Shown here: piece by piece, positions 11,231 to 19,659 of the stretch
How the letters are laid out: every line of letters starts with the position of its first letter
How positions within the stretch are numbered: the first letter of the stretch is position 1
DNA from: Schizochytrium sp. CCTCC M209059
Taxonomy: Eukaryota > Sar > Bigyra > Thraustochytrida > Thraustochytriidae
Direction: 5' to 3'
DNA length: 64,000 nucleotides
NCBI GenBank assembly: GCA_000818945.1
Contig: KN805467.1
Location: forward strand, 7,430-71,429
The notes under the pieces: generated by a model
Databases searched by the model: none
What the model was told of the DNA's origin: nothing
The model's input: the letters and a program-made list of their open reading frames with translations, nothing else
Made by a program: the position numbers and the translations under genes

Positions 11231-11347
11231 CAGCAGCGGCGGCAGCAGCAGCGGCAGCGGCAGGCCGCGCGCGCGGAGGACGCGGAGGCCGCGGCCGGCC
11301 CCGCGCAGACCAGACCGCCGCGGCCCAGCCCGCTCCAGGTGCCGGGG

Positions 11348-13696
11348 ATGGCGCCGAGCACGGCCCAGCACGAGCAGCACGAGGAGCTGCTGCAGCCGTG
11401 GGAGCGCGTGCAGCAGCAGCAGCAGCGAGGAGGAGCAGGAGGAGCAGGATTAGGAGGTTTTGCAGGTCCGGAAGGGGAGGGCGACGCGGACCTGAACCTC
11501 TTCGAGCTGTACATTGAGATTCTGGGGAACATCGCGCAGTGGAAGAGACAAGGGGTCACGGCGCCAGCCTTTGAGCAGCTGCGACGCGAGTTCTCTTCAA
11601 AGGGCCCAGAGTACTTTGCCATGCGCGAGGACCCGACCTCGAGGGCCGAATGGGCCCGCCTCGTGACCCTCGTAGACGCCTCGCGCAAAGAGCTCGAGGC
11701 CCAGGGCGACGCAGCGCCCGAGGCGCTGCAGACCTTCTTCCCCGTCTGGGACCAATTCAGGACCGGCGTCGAGGCCGTGCAAAAACTTCAGAACCCGGAC
11801 GACCTCCGGCGCCTCATGGAACAGAGTCTCTGCGGGCTCTTCTCACCCCGAAACAAGGGCCACGCCAGCAAGCTCCTTGCCAAGGCCCGAGACAAGCACC
11901 AGGTCATGGCGGCCGCCTCTTCCATCAGTGCAATCGCCGCCAGTAAACTTGCCGCAGAATACCGCACGGTGTCCGACGATCTTCTCAATAGCGGGAGTCA
12001 CCTGCAAGTCTGCGTCGACAGCTCCCCGCTCGTGAGAAAGCTTGTAGCCGAGGGCTTTCAACCCGCGCAAAATGCTCCGTCAGCATCATCATCATCATCA
12101 TCAACAACAACAACAACAACAACAACAACAAGAGCAGCAGCAGCAGCAGCAGCGGCAGCAGCAACCTCAGCGTCAGCATCGTTAGCACCACCACAATCAA
12201 ACACTGTACGAAGCGACGAGCCTGCTACCTCTGACGATGCCGGGGACGCGCGCTTCGCCCTGAGCGTGCCGAGCAAGCTGCGCCTTTCCGATTCAGAAGT
12301 CTCTTCGGGTGGAGGTGTGATGAAACTTGAGACGGAAAGTGGCACAAACGCAAGGGACAGAGCAAACATTGGCGGTCGAAACGACCCAGACACTCCATCG
12401 GTGGAGGAACTCGACATTGACGCGAGCGAACGCGCGACGCTGGAGCTTTTATCTAGTCTGGCGCAGTTCAAGTCAGCGCGAGCCCTACTTACCCCTCGAC
12501 GCGCGGCGCTCACGCCGCGTAGCGCCATCGATATGGCCACTGCAGCTCACAAGGAGTACGAGATGCGCACTGCTGCCATGGCCGCGTCGGGCGCTCGACT
12601 GCCGCTGAACGCCTTTGAAGGCGCCGATGAAAATGAAATAGAAAACGATGGCACCACTTCGGGCGAAGATTCGCGCGGACAGCCTCGACGAAAGCGCAAG
12701 GCCGGTCGCGCGGGTCTTGGGGCTGCTCGCGCAGCGTCTCGTGACGCGAATGCTGGATCCGAAGTCGAGGACAGTGCATCCTATGCGGATGAAGGTGGCG
12801 AGGCCACACCGACCATTTGCTCTGTGTGCGCCAAGGAAATCGAAGAAAAGGACTTTGCAAACGCTGTAGGATGCGACTTTCGCTCATGCTGCAAGTGGTT
12901 TCATCGCCGGTGCGTTTCTTTTGAAGGTGGAGAGAATGTGGCTTTGCCCGAACCATGGTTCTGTCACGCCTGCATCGCGCCGACGATCAAGCACCTTGAA
13001 AAGGTCCATCAGCAGTCGCGCTCCAAGGGGACGCGACGATCGCTTACGCACCTTTTGCCTGGAAACGAACAGAACGCCGCGGCGGTCGCAAGCACAACGG
13101 CGACCAAGGCGCCTTCTGAGTCCCTTGCTTCGTCATCAACGTCAACCTCAACGTCACGTGTGGGGACGCGGTCCCAGCAAAGCAGAGCTTGCGCCACGAG
13201 GGGGGCCGGGACCGGAGCTGGAAACGGAGAGCGCCGCGCCCAAGGCGCTTCAAACGGAACTTCTGAAACCACCGCGCGCCAGGGGAAGCGACGAGGCAAC
13301 AGCGTTTGTAGCACCTCGGGCAACAGCAACGCCAGTGGTGCAGCTCGACCAAGCTCACCGAAAAGACGCAAGTACGAGTTCAAAAACGATCTCGTCCTGA
13401 AACGGAACCCGCATCAGACCACGATCGTTGACCTCGTCGAGCATGGCTACCTGAAACCGGGGGACGTCATCAGCGTCCCCTATTTAAACAAGCATCGTTT
13501 TGAGGGCGTCATCAATGAAGGCGGACTCATCGAATTCGAGTCCAATGTTTTCATTTCCCCGCCCAGCTTTGCGCTTTACTGCAAGCGCAAAATTTACAAG
13601 AACAAACAGAGCGACCGTGGCTGGACGTCATGCTTTCACGGCACTACGCCTCTTCTCCACTACCGGAATCAATTTCTCAAATCCGGCAAGGAGTGA
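11348..13696 (+). CDS. PHD finger and RAMA domain chromatin protein
   Basis: 782 residues from the ATG at 11348. The frame is open back to the gap at 11230, so the true start may be earlier. The N-terminal third is a helical region of unknown family (LNLFELYIEILGNIAQWKRQ). Homopolymeric Ser, Thr and Ala runs at 12084-12172 separate it from an acidic and basic linker. A PHD zinc finger at about 12810-12980 shows the C4HC3 order (CSVC, C...CCKWFHRRC, WFCHAC), a fold that reads histone tails. The C-terminus (about 13400-13690) fits a RAMA domain (restriction enzyme/adenine methylase associated): VDLVEHGYLKPGDVISV, a glycine turn, FISPPSFA, and a GW motif before a final LLHYR. Known RAMA domains accompany DNA-modification enzymes and MPND-type readers. 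A nuclear reader role is inferred. Confidence 0.8.
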   Translation: MAPSTAQHEQHEELLQPWERVQQQQQRGGAGGAGLGGFAGPEGEGDADLNLFELYIEILGNIAQWKRQGVTAPAFEQLRREFSSKGPEYFAMREDPTSRAEWARLVTLVDASRKELEAQGDAAPEALQTFFPVWDQFRTGVEAVQKLQNPDDLRRLMEQSLCGLFSPRNKGHASKLLAKARDKHQVMAAASSISAIAASKLAAEYRTVSDDLLNSGSHLQVCVDSSPLVRKLVAEGFQPAQNAPSASSSSSSTTTTTTTTTRAAAAAAAAAATSASASLAPPQSNTVRSDEPATSDDAGDARFALSVPSKLRLSDSEVSSGGGVMKLETESGTNARDRANIGGRNDPDTPSVEELDIDASERATLELLSSLAQFKSARALLTPRRAALTPRSAIDMATAAHKEYEMRTAAMAASGARLPLNAFEGADENEIENDGTTSGEDSRGQPRRKRKAGRAGLGAARAASRDANAGSEVEDSASYADEGGEATPTICSVCAKEIEEKDFANAVGCDFRSCCKWFHRRCVSFEGGENVALPEPWFCHACIAPTIKHLEKVHQQSRSKGTRRSLTHLLPGNEQNAAAVASTTATKAPSESLASSSTSTSTSRVGTRSQQSRACATRGAGTGAGNGERRAQGASNGTSETTARQGKRRGNSVCSTSGNSNASGAARPSSPKRRKYEFKNDLVLKRNPHQTTIVDLVEHGYLKPGDVISVPYLNKHRFEGVINEGGLIEFESNVFISPPSFALYCKRKIYKNKQSDRGWTSCFHGTTPLLHYRNQFLKSGKE
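12085..12172. repeat. in-frame trinucleotide runs (TCA, ACA, GCA)
   Basis: Consecutive runs of TCA, AAC/ACA and GCA triplets encode poly-Ser, poly-Thr and poly-Ala tracts within the PHD-RAMA coding sequence. They form a low-complexity linker whose length is likely to vary between strains. Confidence 0.85.
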
Positions 13697-13954
13697 GTCA
13701 TTTCCTTACTTGCTTTGTTTCCTTTGGCCAGCACCTCGAGCGAGCGAGGGTCGTTGACAACTATGCGCGAGTGTACAAACAATGCATGCCTGAATGCCAA
13801 AACGACGTGCCTGCACCACACATTGATAGATCTTTGCGACAACTCGATGGACATTTACTTTGTGCGTATGCATGAGCTTCTTTTCTTGGTTGGTTTCAAA
13901 AGTTTTGTTCGATTTCACGCTTTGCGCGATCACAAAACTTGGCGAACGGAGTTC

Positions 13955-14017
<63 letters not shown>

Positions 14018-14153
14018 GTTCCCCCCCCCCCCCCCCCCCCCAAAAAAAGAAGAAAAAATCATCCATTCACGCCTTTGGATACTAGGTATTCCCAATAAAA
14101 CAACGAGCCAAGACTGACTTTTACTTTTTGCATTTTTGAGTCCCTTAATTTTT
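13697..14153. repeat. convergent intergenic region with (TTTC)n and C21 tracts
   Basis: The 3' flanks of the PHD-RAMA gene (+) and the UDP-sugar pyrophosphorylase gene (-). It holds an approximately 64-bp (TTTC)n tract at 13954-14017 followed at once by 21 consecutive C (14021-14041) and an A run. Such a homopolymer could be unstable or mis-sequenced. No gene is seen. Confidence 0.85.
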
Positions 14154-16007
14154 CTACAGTTCGATGCGGTCGACCTCATGCTCTCCAGGCTCTTCGTAAC
14201 GAACGACAAAGTCCGCATCTTCGACAGGATGTCCACCGTCGTACAGCACGGGGCGCTCAAGCTTGAAGCCCCGAATTCTATACACCTCGAGCTCGGCCTC
14301 GTCGTCAGGATCCACTGCTGCAAACGTTGTGGGCTCATTACGCACCTTGACTGCGCCCACCCGCACCTTTACACCAGGCGCTGCAGTCAGCACTAGCGTT
14401 CCGTCGACATCAACAGGCCCGGCAAACGTGATGTCGCCGGAAAGGACCAACGTCGAGCGCGAAGACACCTTGACCTGATCCGGTTGCTCGAAGCGCGCTG
14501 GTAACTCAGAGAAGAGTGGGCAGAAACTGGGCAAGAGGACAATGTGCGGCCATTCTGGCTGCGCAAAGCCGCCGTAGGCAGCGGAAGCCGGGGCGCCAAT
14601 CTCACAGCCCAAGTCGCGCAGCATGAGCGCGTTGCAAGCGTAAATTGCAAGCTCGGTGGATGTGCAGCTGGCGTCCGGAATGCCTTTGCCCGCCTTTTGT
14701 GCGGCGTCGTGTAAATTGTTCTTGGCTGGCGCATAGAGACGATGTGTGAGGCTAGGCGGGCCATCCAAAGCATCATTTTCCATTGCGCCTGCATCCTGAA
14801 AAACCGTGACGCCGATGGAACCGTGCGAAGGGGGCTCGCCAAGATCGCGGAGCGTCAGTGGGTAGTCTTGCATCATACATTCCAGCCGTGTGGGCGACTT
14901 GAAAACGGTCCGTGTCTCGTCGGCGTATTTGGGGTTGACAAACTCAGGAATGACGCCGCCCGTCTTTTCGAGCGTCTTGACGTAGGGCTCGAGAGCGAAA
15001 ATGAGCTGATTCATGTTGCCTGGAAAGGCCGAGTAGCCATCGTCACCATTAACGTCGCCCTCGTCTGGATTGACGGTCGCGCGAAGCAAGCTGTCAATGT
15101 AGTTGTACTCTACGTTGACGGTGATTTCGTGGCCATCTTGGTGACAGAGACGCATGAGCGCGCCGGCTGCGGCCTTGGCTTTGCGTGGGATGGCCACCGA
15201 GTTTACCTGATAGCCAGACATGACGCTGACGCCAAGAGTTGCGGGCATGGTGCGAAATGAGAGCGGGTTTGTATCTTGGAAAAAGAGAACCCATTCACGG
15301 CCTGCGTCGAGCCAGTCCTGCGCAAGTCCCGTCTGGTGAAGCAAAAGGTGCACATCGCCGTGGCCGTGTGGTTTAGTAAGGACGCGTGCAGGATCTTTGG
15401 GGTCGATGGCGAGCTTGGGGTCGTTGTCTGCGAGACAGGCGACCTTTTCCTGCTTCATGAGGTGCACTTGGTCGTGATCGAGTCCAAAATAATCCTCGCG
15501 CTCCAGCAACTCAAGCGTCTTGTCATGTGTGTCGTCCGAGGTCATGATTGCAAGGGGCACAGGGGACGTCGGATCTTGCAAGGCAGCAATGTATTGGCAG
15601 TACAATCCAAGGAACGAGGTCCCCGAGGTGATTTCGCTGGGTAGCTCCACCTTGATGCCCGAGTACCCGAGACGTTCTCCGAGCCCTCCGGCGACGAGAA
15701 CGCAGGCGCATTGCGCAAATGCAGCGCGACCAGCAGCTTCGGCTTCGGCTCGCTCTTTGTGCAACGCTTCAAAGGGAAAGGTGACGCACTCGGGAATTTT
15801 GGGGGTGTATCCTTCAAAAGGGTTGTCGCCTCGTTTGCTCTTTTCCAGCAGATCCCGAGCGCGACGCACATACGCGGGTAGACCTCCGGGATAATTTGCG
15901 TTGAGAGTTTGCAATTGCTCCATGAGTTCATCCTGGGCGTCCCTCGCGCTTTCGAAAAGGTGCGTCTGGCCCTCGTCTTCGAGCGCAGTGCGAAGATCCT
16001 GGGCCAT
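14154..16007 (-). CDS. USP: UDP-sugar pyrophosphorylase
   Basis: 617 residues, one exon, full family length. It converts sugar-1-phosphates plus UTP to UDP-sugars and pyrophosphate, with broad specificity (glucose, galactose, glucuronate and others) in characterised USP enzymes. It supplies precursors for glycans. The nucleotide-binding loop of the UDP-sugar/UDP-HexNAc pyrophosphorylase fold is at 103-123 (VLVAGGLGERLGYSGIKVEL). Further family segments are PLAIMTSDDTHDKT, FFQDTNPLSF and VEYNYIDSLLR. The first in-frame ATG (16007) was chosen; its context is AAGATGGCC. The pairing of an N-terminal helical region with this catalytic core separates USP from UGPase and from UAP. It is convergent with PHD-RAMA and divergent from GDT1. 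Confidence 0.92.
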   Translation of the reverse strand: MAQDLRTALEDEGQTHLFESARDAQDELMEQLQTLNANYPGGLPAYVRRARDLLEKSKRGDNPFEGYTPKIPECVTFPFEALHKERAEAEAAGRAAFAQCACVLVAGGLGERLGYSGIKVELPSEITSGTSFLGLYCQYIAALQDPTSPVPLAIMTSDDTHDKTLELLEREDYFGLDHDQVHLMKQEKVACLADNDPKLAIDPKDPARVLTKPHGHGDVHLLLHQTGLAQDWLDAGREWVLFFQDTNPLSFRTMPATLGVSVMSGYQVNSVAIPRKAKAAAGALMRLCHQDGHEITVNVEYNYIDSLLRATVNPDEGDVNGDDGYSAFPGNMNQLIFALEPYVKTLEKTGGVIPEFVNPKYADETRTVFKSPTRLECMMQDYPLTLRDLGEPPSHGSIGVTVFQDAGAMENDALDGPPSLTHRLYAPAKNNLHDAAQKAGKGIPDASCTSTELAIYACNALMLRDLGCEIGAPASAAYGGFAQPEWPHIVLLPSFCPLFSELPARFEQPDQVKVSSRSTLVLSGDITFAGPVDVDGTLVLTAAPGVKVRVGAVKVRNEPTTFAAVDPDDEAELEVYRIRGFKLERPVLYDGGHPVEDADFVVRYEEPGEHEVDRIEL

Positions 16008-16780
16008 CTTTCTTTCTTTTTTTTTTCCCTTTCTTTCTCTATCCTTCTTCGAGTTGCGAGCCTCGCGCGGCTGCGAGCTTGGCGCAGATTTACTGGCTAA
16101 TTTGCGAGCCTGGCGCGGGCTTACTGGCTAATCGCCAGGTTGTCTGCCTGCTCTGTCTGCTCTGCCTGCTTTGCCTGCTCTGTCTGTCTATCTATCTACC
16201 GAAGATCTTCGTCGTCGTGGCGGCGTTGAAATTGCGTTGCGCACACACTAATTCCCAATTTGCGTTGTTCACATCGCGGCCCTTTGTCGAAGGAGGGGGG
16301 GCACTCTGATCGGCTCTGCTCTCTTCCATGTATATTCCCGGCGCTGCCGAGGCGGACTCGCAAGCTTCAGGCAGGAGGTGGGGGGGTAGTCAAGTCGAAC
16401 TTGGGTTGTTCAATTGGTGAGCTGGAGGGGTCTCACAATTGATTTATATGGGTAAGCATCAAACGCAAAAAGCACATTTTATCAAAGGTGGGGGGTCTCG
16501 TGCAGGGAGACCAATGCGGAGGGGCAGCACGAACAAACTGGAGTCGTCGAGGCCAGCAAGCTCTGTCCCGTGGCCCGGCCGTGGTCCTGCTAGAGAGGAG
16601 CGGAAGAGGCGCGTGGCGCTCTTAGACTCGGTCGTGTCTTGCCGGCGGCGCTGCTTCGCAGGCGCCCTTCGTCGTTCTTTGCGGACGCACGCACGCACGC
16701 ACGCACGCACACACGAGCGAGCGAACGAGAAGAGGCTTTCTGTTTCTTAGGCTGCTTGTTGCTGCGACCACGCTTACAGG
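16008..16780. other. divergent promoter region, USP / GDT1
   Basis: The shared upstream region of two divergent genes. It carries a pyrimidine tract just upstream of USP, TCTG/CCTG repeats at 16141-16200 and a (GCAC)n tract at 16686-16712, about 70 bp before the GDT1 start. A GTAAGC at 16451 and TTACAG at 16774-16779 could bound a 5' UTR intron of GDT1. No gene is seen. Confidence 0.5.
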
Positions 16781-17527
16781 ATGGCGACTTTTGCAGACGA
16801 GGCCGCGGGCCGCGGGGGCAACCTGCGCGGCATGCTCGTGGACGGGCTCACCCAAAAGGCTGGTTCCATCAATGCGGACGAGCCGTACGGAACGTTTACC
16901 GAGGCCACGATTCGATCGTTTGCCATGATCATCGTCTCTGAGCTCGGTGACGAGACCTTTATCATCGCGGCCATCATGGCGATGCGGCACCCGCGAGCGG
17001 TGATCCTGGCCGGTGCGCTAGGCGCACTGTATGTGATGACTGTGCTTTCGGCAGCGATGGGCTTTGTCATGCCCAAGCTCATTAGCCCGGCGCTCACGCA
17101 CAAGATCGCCACCTTTATGTACTTCTTCTTTGGCTTTCGCCTCTTGTGGATCGGCTACCACGCAAGCCACGATGACGCGGACGAGGAAATCGAGGAAGTC
17201 GAGAAATCGCTGCGCGCATCCAAGAGCAAAGCGGGCTGGCGCGCGCAGCTTGGCAAGATTCTGACGCCGGTCTTTATCGAGGCCTTTGTGATGACGTTCC
17301 TGGCCGAGTGGGGTGACCGCAGTCAGATTGCCACCGTTACCTTGTCTGCGCACAATGACCCGATCGGTGTGACGATTGGTGGTATGGTGGGACACACCAT
17401 TTGCACGGCCATTGCTGTCTTTGGAGGTCGCCTTATCGCCACGCAAATTAGCCAGCGGACCGTTGCCTTTTCTGGCAGCTTTACCTTTTTCATCTTTGCC
17501 TTTCTCAACCTCTCTACGTACAGCTAG
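16781..17527 (+). CDS. GDT1: GDT1/TMEM165-family Mn2+/Ca2+ transporter
   Basis: 248 residues, typical for the UPF0016 family. Family members in yeast and human exchange Ca2+ or Mn2+ for H+ at the Golgi and support glycosylation. The two signature motifs ExGD(K/R/E)(S/T) are present: ELGDET at 54-59 and EWGDRS at 176-181, each opening a three-helix half. A charged loop (about 125-150, DDADEEIEEVEKS) joins the halves. The N-terminus is short and shows no clear signal peptide. The ATG at 16781 follows TTACAGG, which resembles a 3' splice site, so the 5' UTR may be spliced. Golgi location is inferred from the family. Confidence 0.93.
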   Translation: MATFADEAAGRGGNLRGMLVDGLTQKAGSINADEPYGTFTEATIRSFAMIIVSELGDETFIIAAIMAMRHPRAVILAGALGALYVMTVLSAAMGFVMPKLISPALTHKIATFMYFFFGFRLLWIGYHASHDDADEEIEEVEKSLRASKSKAGWRAQLGKILTPVFIEAFVMTFLAEWGDRSQIATVTLSAHNDPIGVTIGGMVGHTICTAIAVFGGRLIATQISQRTVAFSGSFTFFIFAFLNLSTYS

Positions 17528-18041
17528 GGCGTTGTTTGCTTTGTCCTGCTTCGATCAGCCATCCATCCTTAATTATAATAACCAAATCTCCCGGCCGGCT
17601 GTTCCCTCGTTTCCTTTTTGTTTATTCCTCAACTCGTTTCGTGGGACAACGAAACGTCAGAAACAAACGCAAGTCACTCGCACTTTCTTTCACTTTTTCT
17701 CCTTTTTTCATCATCAGCACTGCGACACACAGCAACACGTTTTGCCAAATTCTCGATGTTGTAAAGCAAGGTGGAAGATCGCTATTCTTTTCTTCTTCTT
17801 TCTTTTAAATCTGTTTTCTTGCGGGAATGAGTGCGCTTTTGTCATTCTTGGTTGCGTCAAGCCTGAGCGCAAAACATGTAGCGTTGATGGTGTTTACGTT
17901 GGCTTTTTCCTTTTAAAACGACGCGTGAGCCAGTTCTGAATCTCTCTATTATTGTGTGTTTGCTTGTGTACAACGTTCGATTCCATATGAAAACAGAATT
18001 TTTTGAAAACATTTAACTGCACAATCGCTCATGTGTTGTAG
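17528..18041. other. convergent intergenic region
   Basis: The 3' flanks of GDT1 (+) and the Nudix gene (-): T-rich, lower GC than the genes, with no supported ORF. Pyrimidine tracts near 17690 and 17790 may belong to the 3' UTRs. Confidence 0.5.
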
Positions 18042-18803
18042 CTATACATGCTGACCTTGGGCTGCTGCAAGACCGAGAGCGTATGTGTAGAGCAGCCCAC
18101 TCACAGTCACATTGGCGCGGTCCTTGAGGGCGGTCGTGTTGGGAAGCGTCGATTTCGTCGTCTCAATATGCTTGGGATTGCGAAGTGACTTGAGAAGGTC
18201 TTTTTGCGGAACCAAGTGCGTTTGTATGAACTCGTCCTCATCCTGCTTTGGCACGGGTTCGCAATTGAGATCATTTGTACAGTCTACTGTGACATTAACG
18301 AACTTGAGATTGGCATTCGAGAGTCCAGGGTCGACAAATAACACGTCGGAGACGGATTTGACCTCGCCAAGATACCCGGTCTCCTCACGGAGTTCGCGAA
18401 GCGCCGCGGTCTCAGCGTCTTCTCCCTCATCGACAAGTCCCGCGGGGAACTCGAGCACGTAGGAGTCGGTAGGCGGGCGATACTGCGAGATGACGAGCGT
18501 TTCCGGCCCCTGTCCCTCCATGCGTCCGACGACGGTGGCCACGATGAATACTGCGTCGATCTCTCCTTTGCGCGTCGTACGCTCTGCGAACTCCCACTCC
18601 TTCTCTACTTGCTTTTCATTGCGAAACCTCTGCTTCACCAGCCGCACCCAGCGAAAGCCCGGCGCCTCGAGCGGGACATCCTGCACCTTTTCCGCATGAT
18701 CCTTTAAGCTCAAGCTCAACTTTTCGCCGCTCTCCGCTTCCTCGTCCATATCGTCGTAGCTCGGGAGTTTCTCCTCGAACGACATCCCAATGTTGCCTCG
18801 CAT
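18042..18803 (-). CDS. Nudix hydrolase, NUDT5-like ADP-sugar pyrophosphatase
   Basis: About 253 residues from the ATG at 18803; another ATG follows at 18785. NUDT5-type enzymes cleave ADP-ribose and related ADP-sugars to AMP and a sugar phosphate. The Nudix box is complete at 122-144: G, five residues, E, seven residues, REL-REETGY. Flanking segments also match NUDT5: QYRPPTDSYVLEFPAGLVDE before it and the VDPGLSNANLKFVNV stretch after it. The frame stays open upstream to 19556, but that part translates the (GCGACA)n repeat and is most likely not protein. Function is confident at the family level. The substrate is inferred. Confidence 0.88.
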   Translation of the reverse strand: MRGNIGMSFEEKLPSYDDMDEEAESGEKLSLSLKDHAEKVQDVPLEAPGFRWVRLVKQRFRNEKQVEKEWEFAERTTRKGEIDAVFIVATVVGRMEGQGPETLVISQYRPPTDSYVLEFPAGLVDEGEDAETAALRELREETGYLGEVKSVSDVLFVDPGLSNANLKFVNVTVDCTNDLNCEPVPKQDEDEFIQTHLVPQKDLLKSLRNPKHIETTKSTLPNTTALKDRANVTVSGLLYTYALGLAAAQGQHV

Positions 18804-19067
18804 CTCGTGTTCTCGCGCCGCGTTCGGTATTTGCTTCGCGAAGCTTCGCCTTACTTTTCTTTGCGCTACCTTGTTTCGCCCCCGTGCGACGGACGTCTCC
18901 GGCTCGCGTAGGTTTTCCGCCCAGGTTCTCTCTCCTCTGGGTTCTCTCTCCTTTGCGTTCTCCACCCGCTGGCCCGCCAGGTTCGCGCGCGCGTTCTCCT
19001 GCCCCGGTACCGCGAACCGGTACCGAGGCTGCACGCGCCGCGCTGGTCTCGTAGACGCCAGACCATG

Positions 19068-19145
<78 letters not shown>
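19068..19145. repeat. (GCGACA)13 hexanucleotide array
   Basis: Thirteen perfect hexamers lie between the divergent Nudix and LRR-kinase-TIR genes. The length is a multiple of three, so it leaves long open frames on both strands that are not real genes. Confidence 0.95.
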
Positions 19146-19150
<5 letters not shown>

Positions 19151-19279
19151 GGGGCCGCGAGCGACGGACGGCGGAGACCAGCGCGCGGAGAACTTGGCGC
19201 CGGACGCGGTGTAGGACGGGCCCGAGGCCGATATACCCGGGTCGCGCGGACCGTGCGCGCGAGAGGACGAGGAGCCGGA

Positions 19280-19321
19280 GCAGGGTTGGCGAAGCAGGGT
19301 TGGCGAAGCAGGGTTGGCGAA
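19280..19321. repeat. 14-bp direct repeat, three copies
   Basis: GCAGGGTTGGCGAA is repeated three times head to tail without mismatch. Confidence 0.95.
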
Positions 19322-19659
19322 GCAGGCGGGAAGACCGGCCTGAGCCGGCCTGCGAGGACCCCGGGGACGCTTCGGCGAGTGAGAACCGGGAACGCAGCGC
19401 GGAGTCGAGATCGAGGCGGCAAAGTCGAAACGTTGACGTGCGTGCAGCGAATTCATCGAGTTCGAGGTGGGAGGCAAAGAAAGCATCGCTATACATCGCA
19501 GTGCAGGAAAGGGCTTGGGTCCTTTCTGAGAAAGCAATCATCTTCTGAGAAAGCAATCTTTTCCGGGGAAAGCGATCTTTTCCGGAGCGATCGATCTTTT
19601 TGGCAAGCCTCGGTGGTGCTCGAGCAAGCTTTCAAGCTGCTTCAAGATCAAGTAGCAAG

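Larger units (their letters stand above)
18804..19659. other. divergent promoter region, Nudix / LRR-kinase-TIR
   Basis: The shared upstream region of two divergent genes, very GC-rich in the middle. It contains a hexanucleotide array (19068-19145), a 14-bp triplication (19280-19321) and, near the LRR-kinase-TIR start, imperfect repeats of GAGAAAGCAATC-type units at about 19525-19590. No gene is supported. Confidence 0.55.

Noticed and set aside
10586..11347. ORF running through the N gap into the PHD-RAMA gene
   Set aside because: Frame continuity depends on the arbitrary gap length, and the left part is repeat-like. The start was set at 11348.
18804..19556. N-terminal extension of the Nudix protein
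   Set aside because: It translates the (GCGACA)n array and GC-rich promoter sequence. The homologous part starts at 18803.
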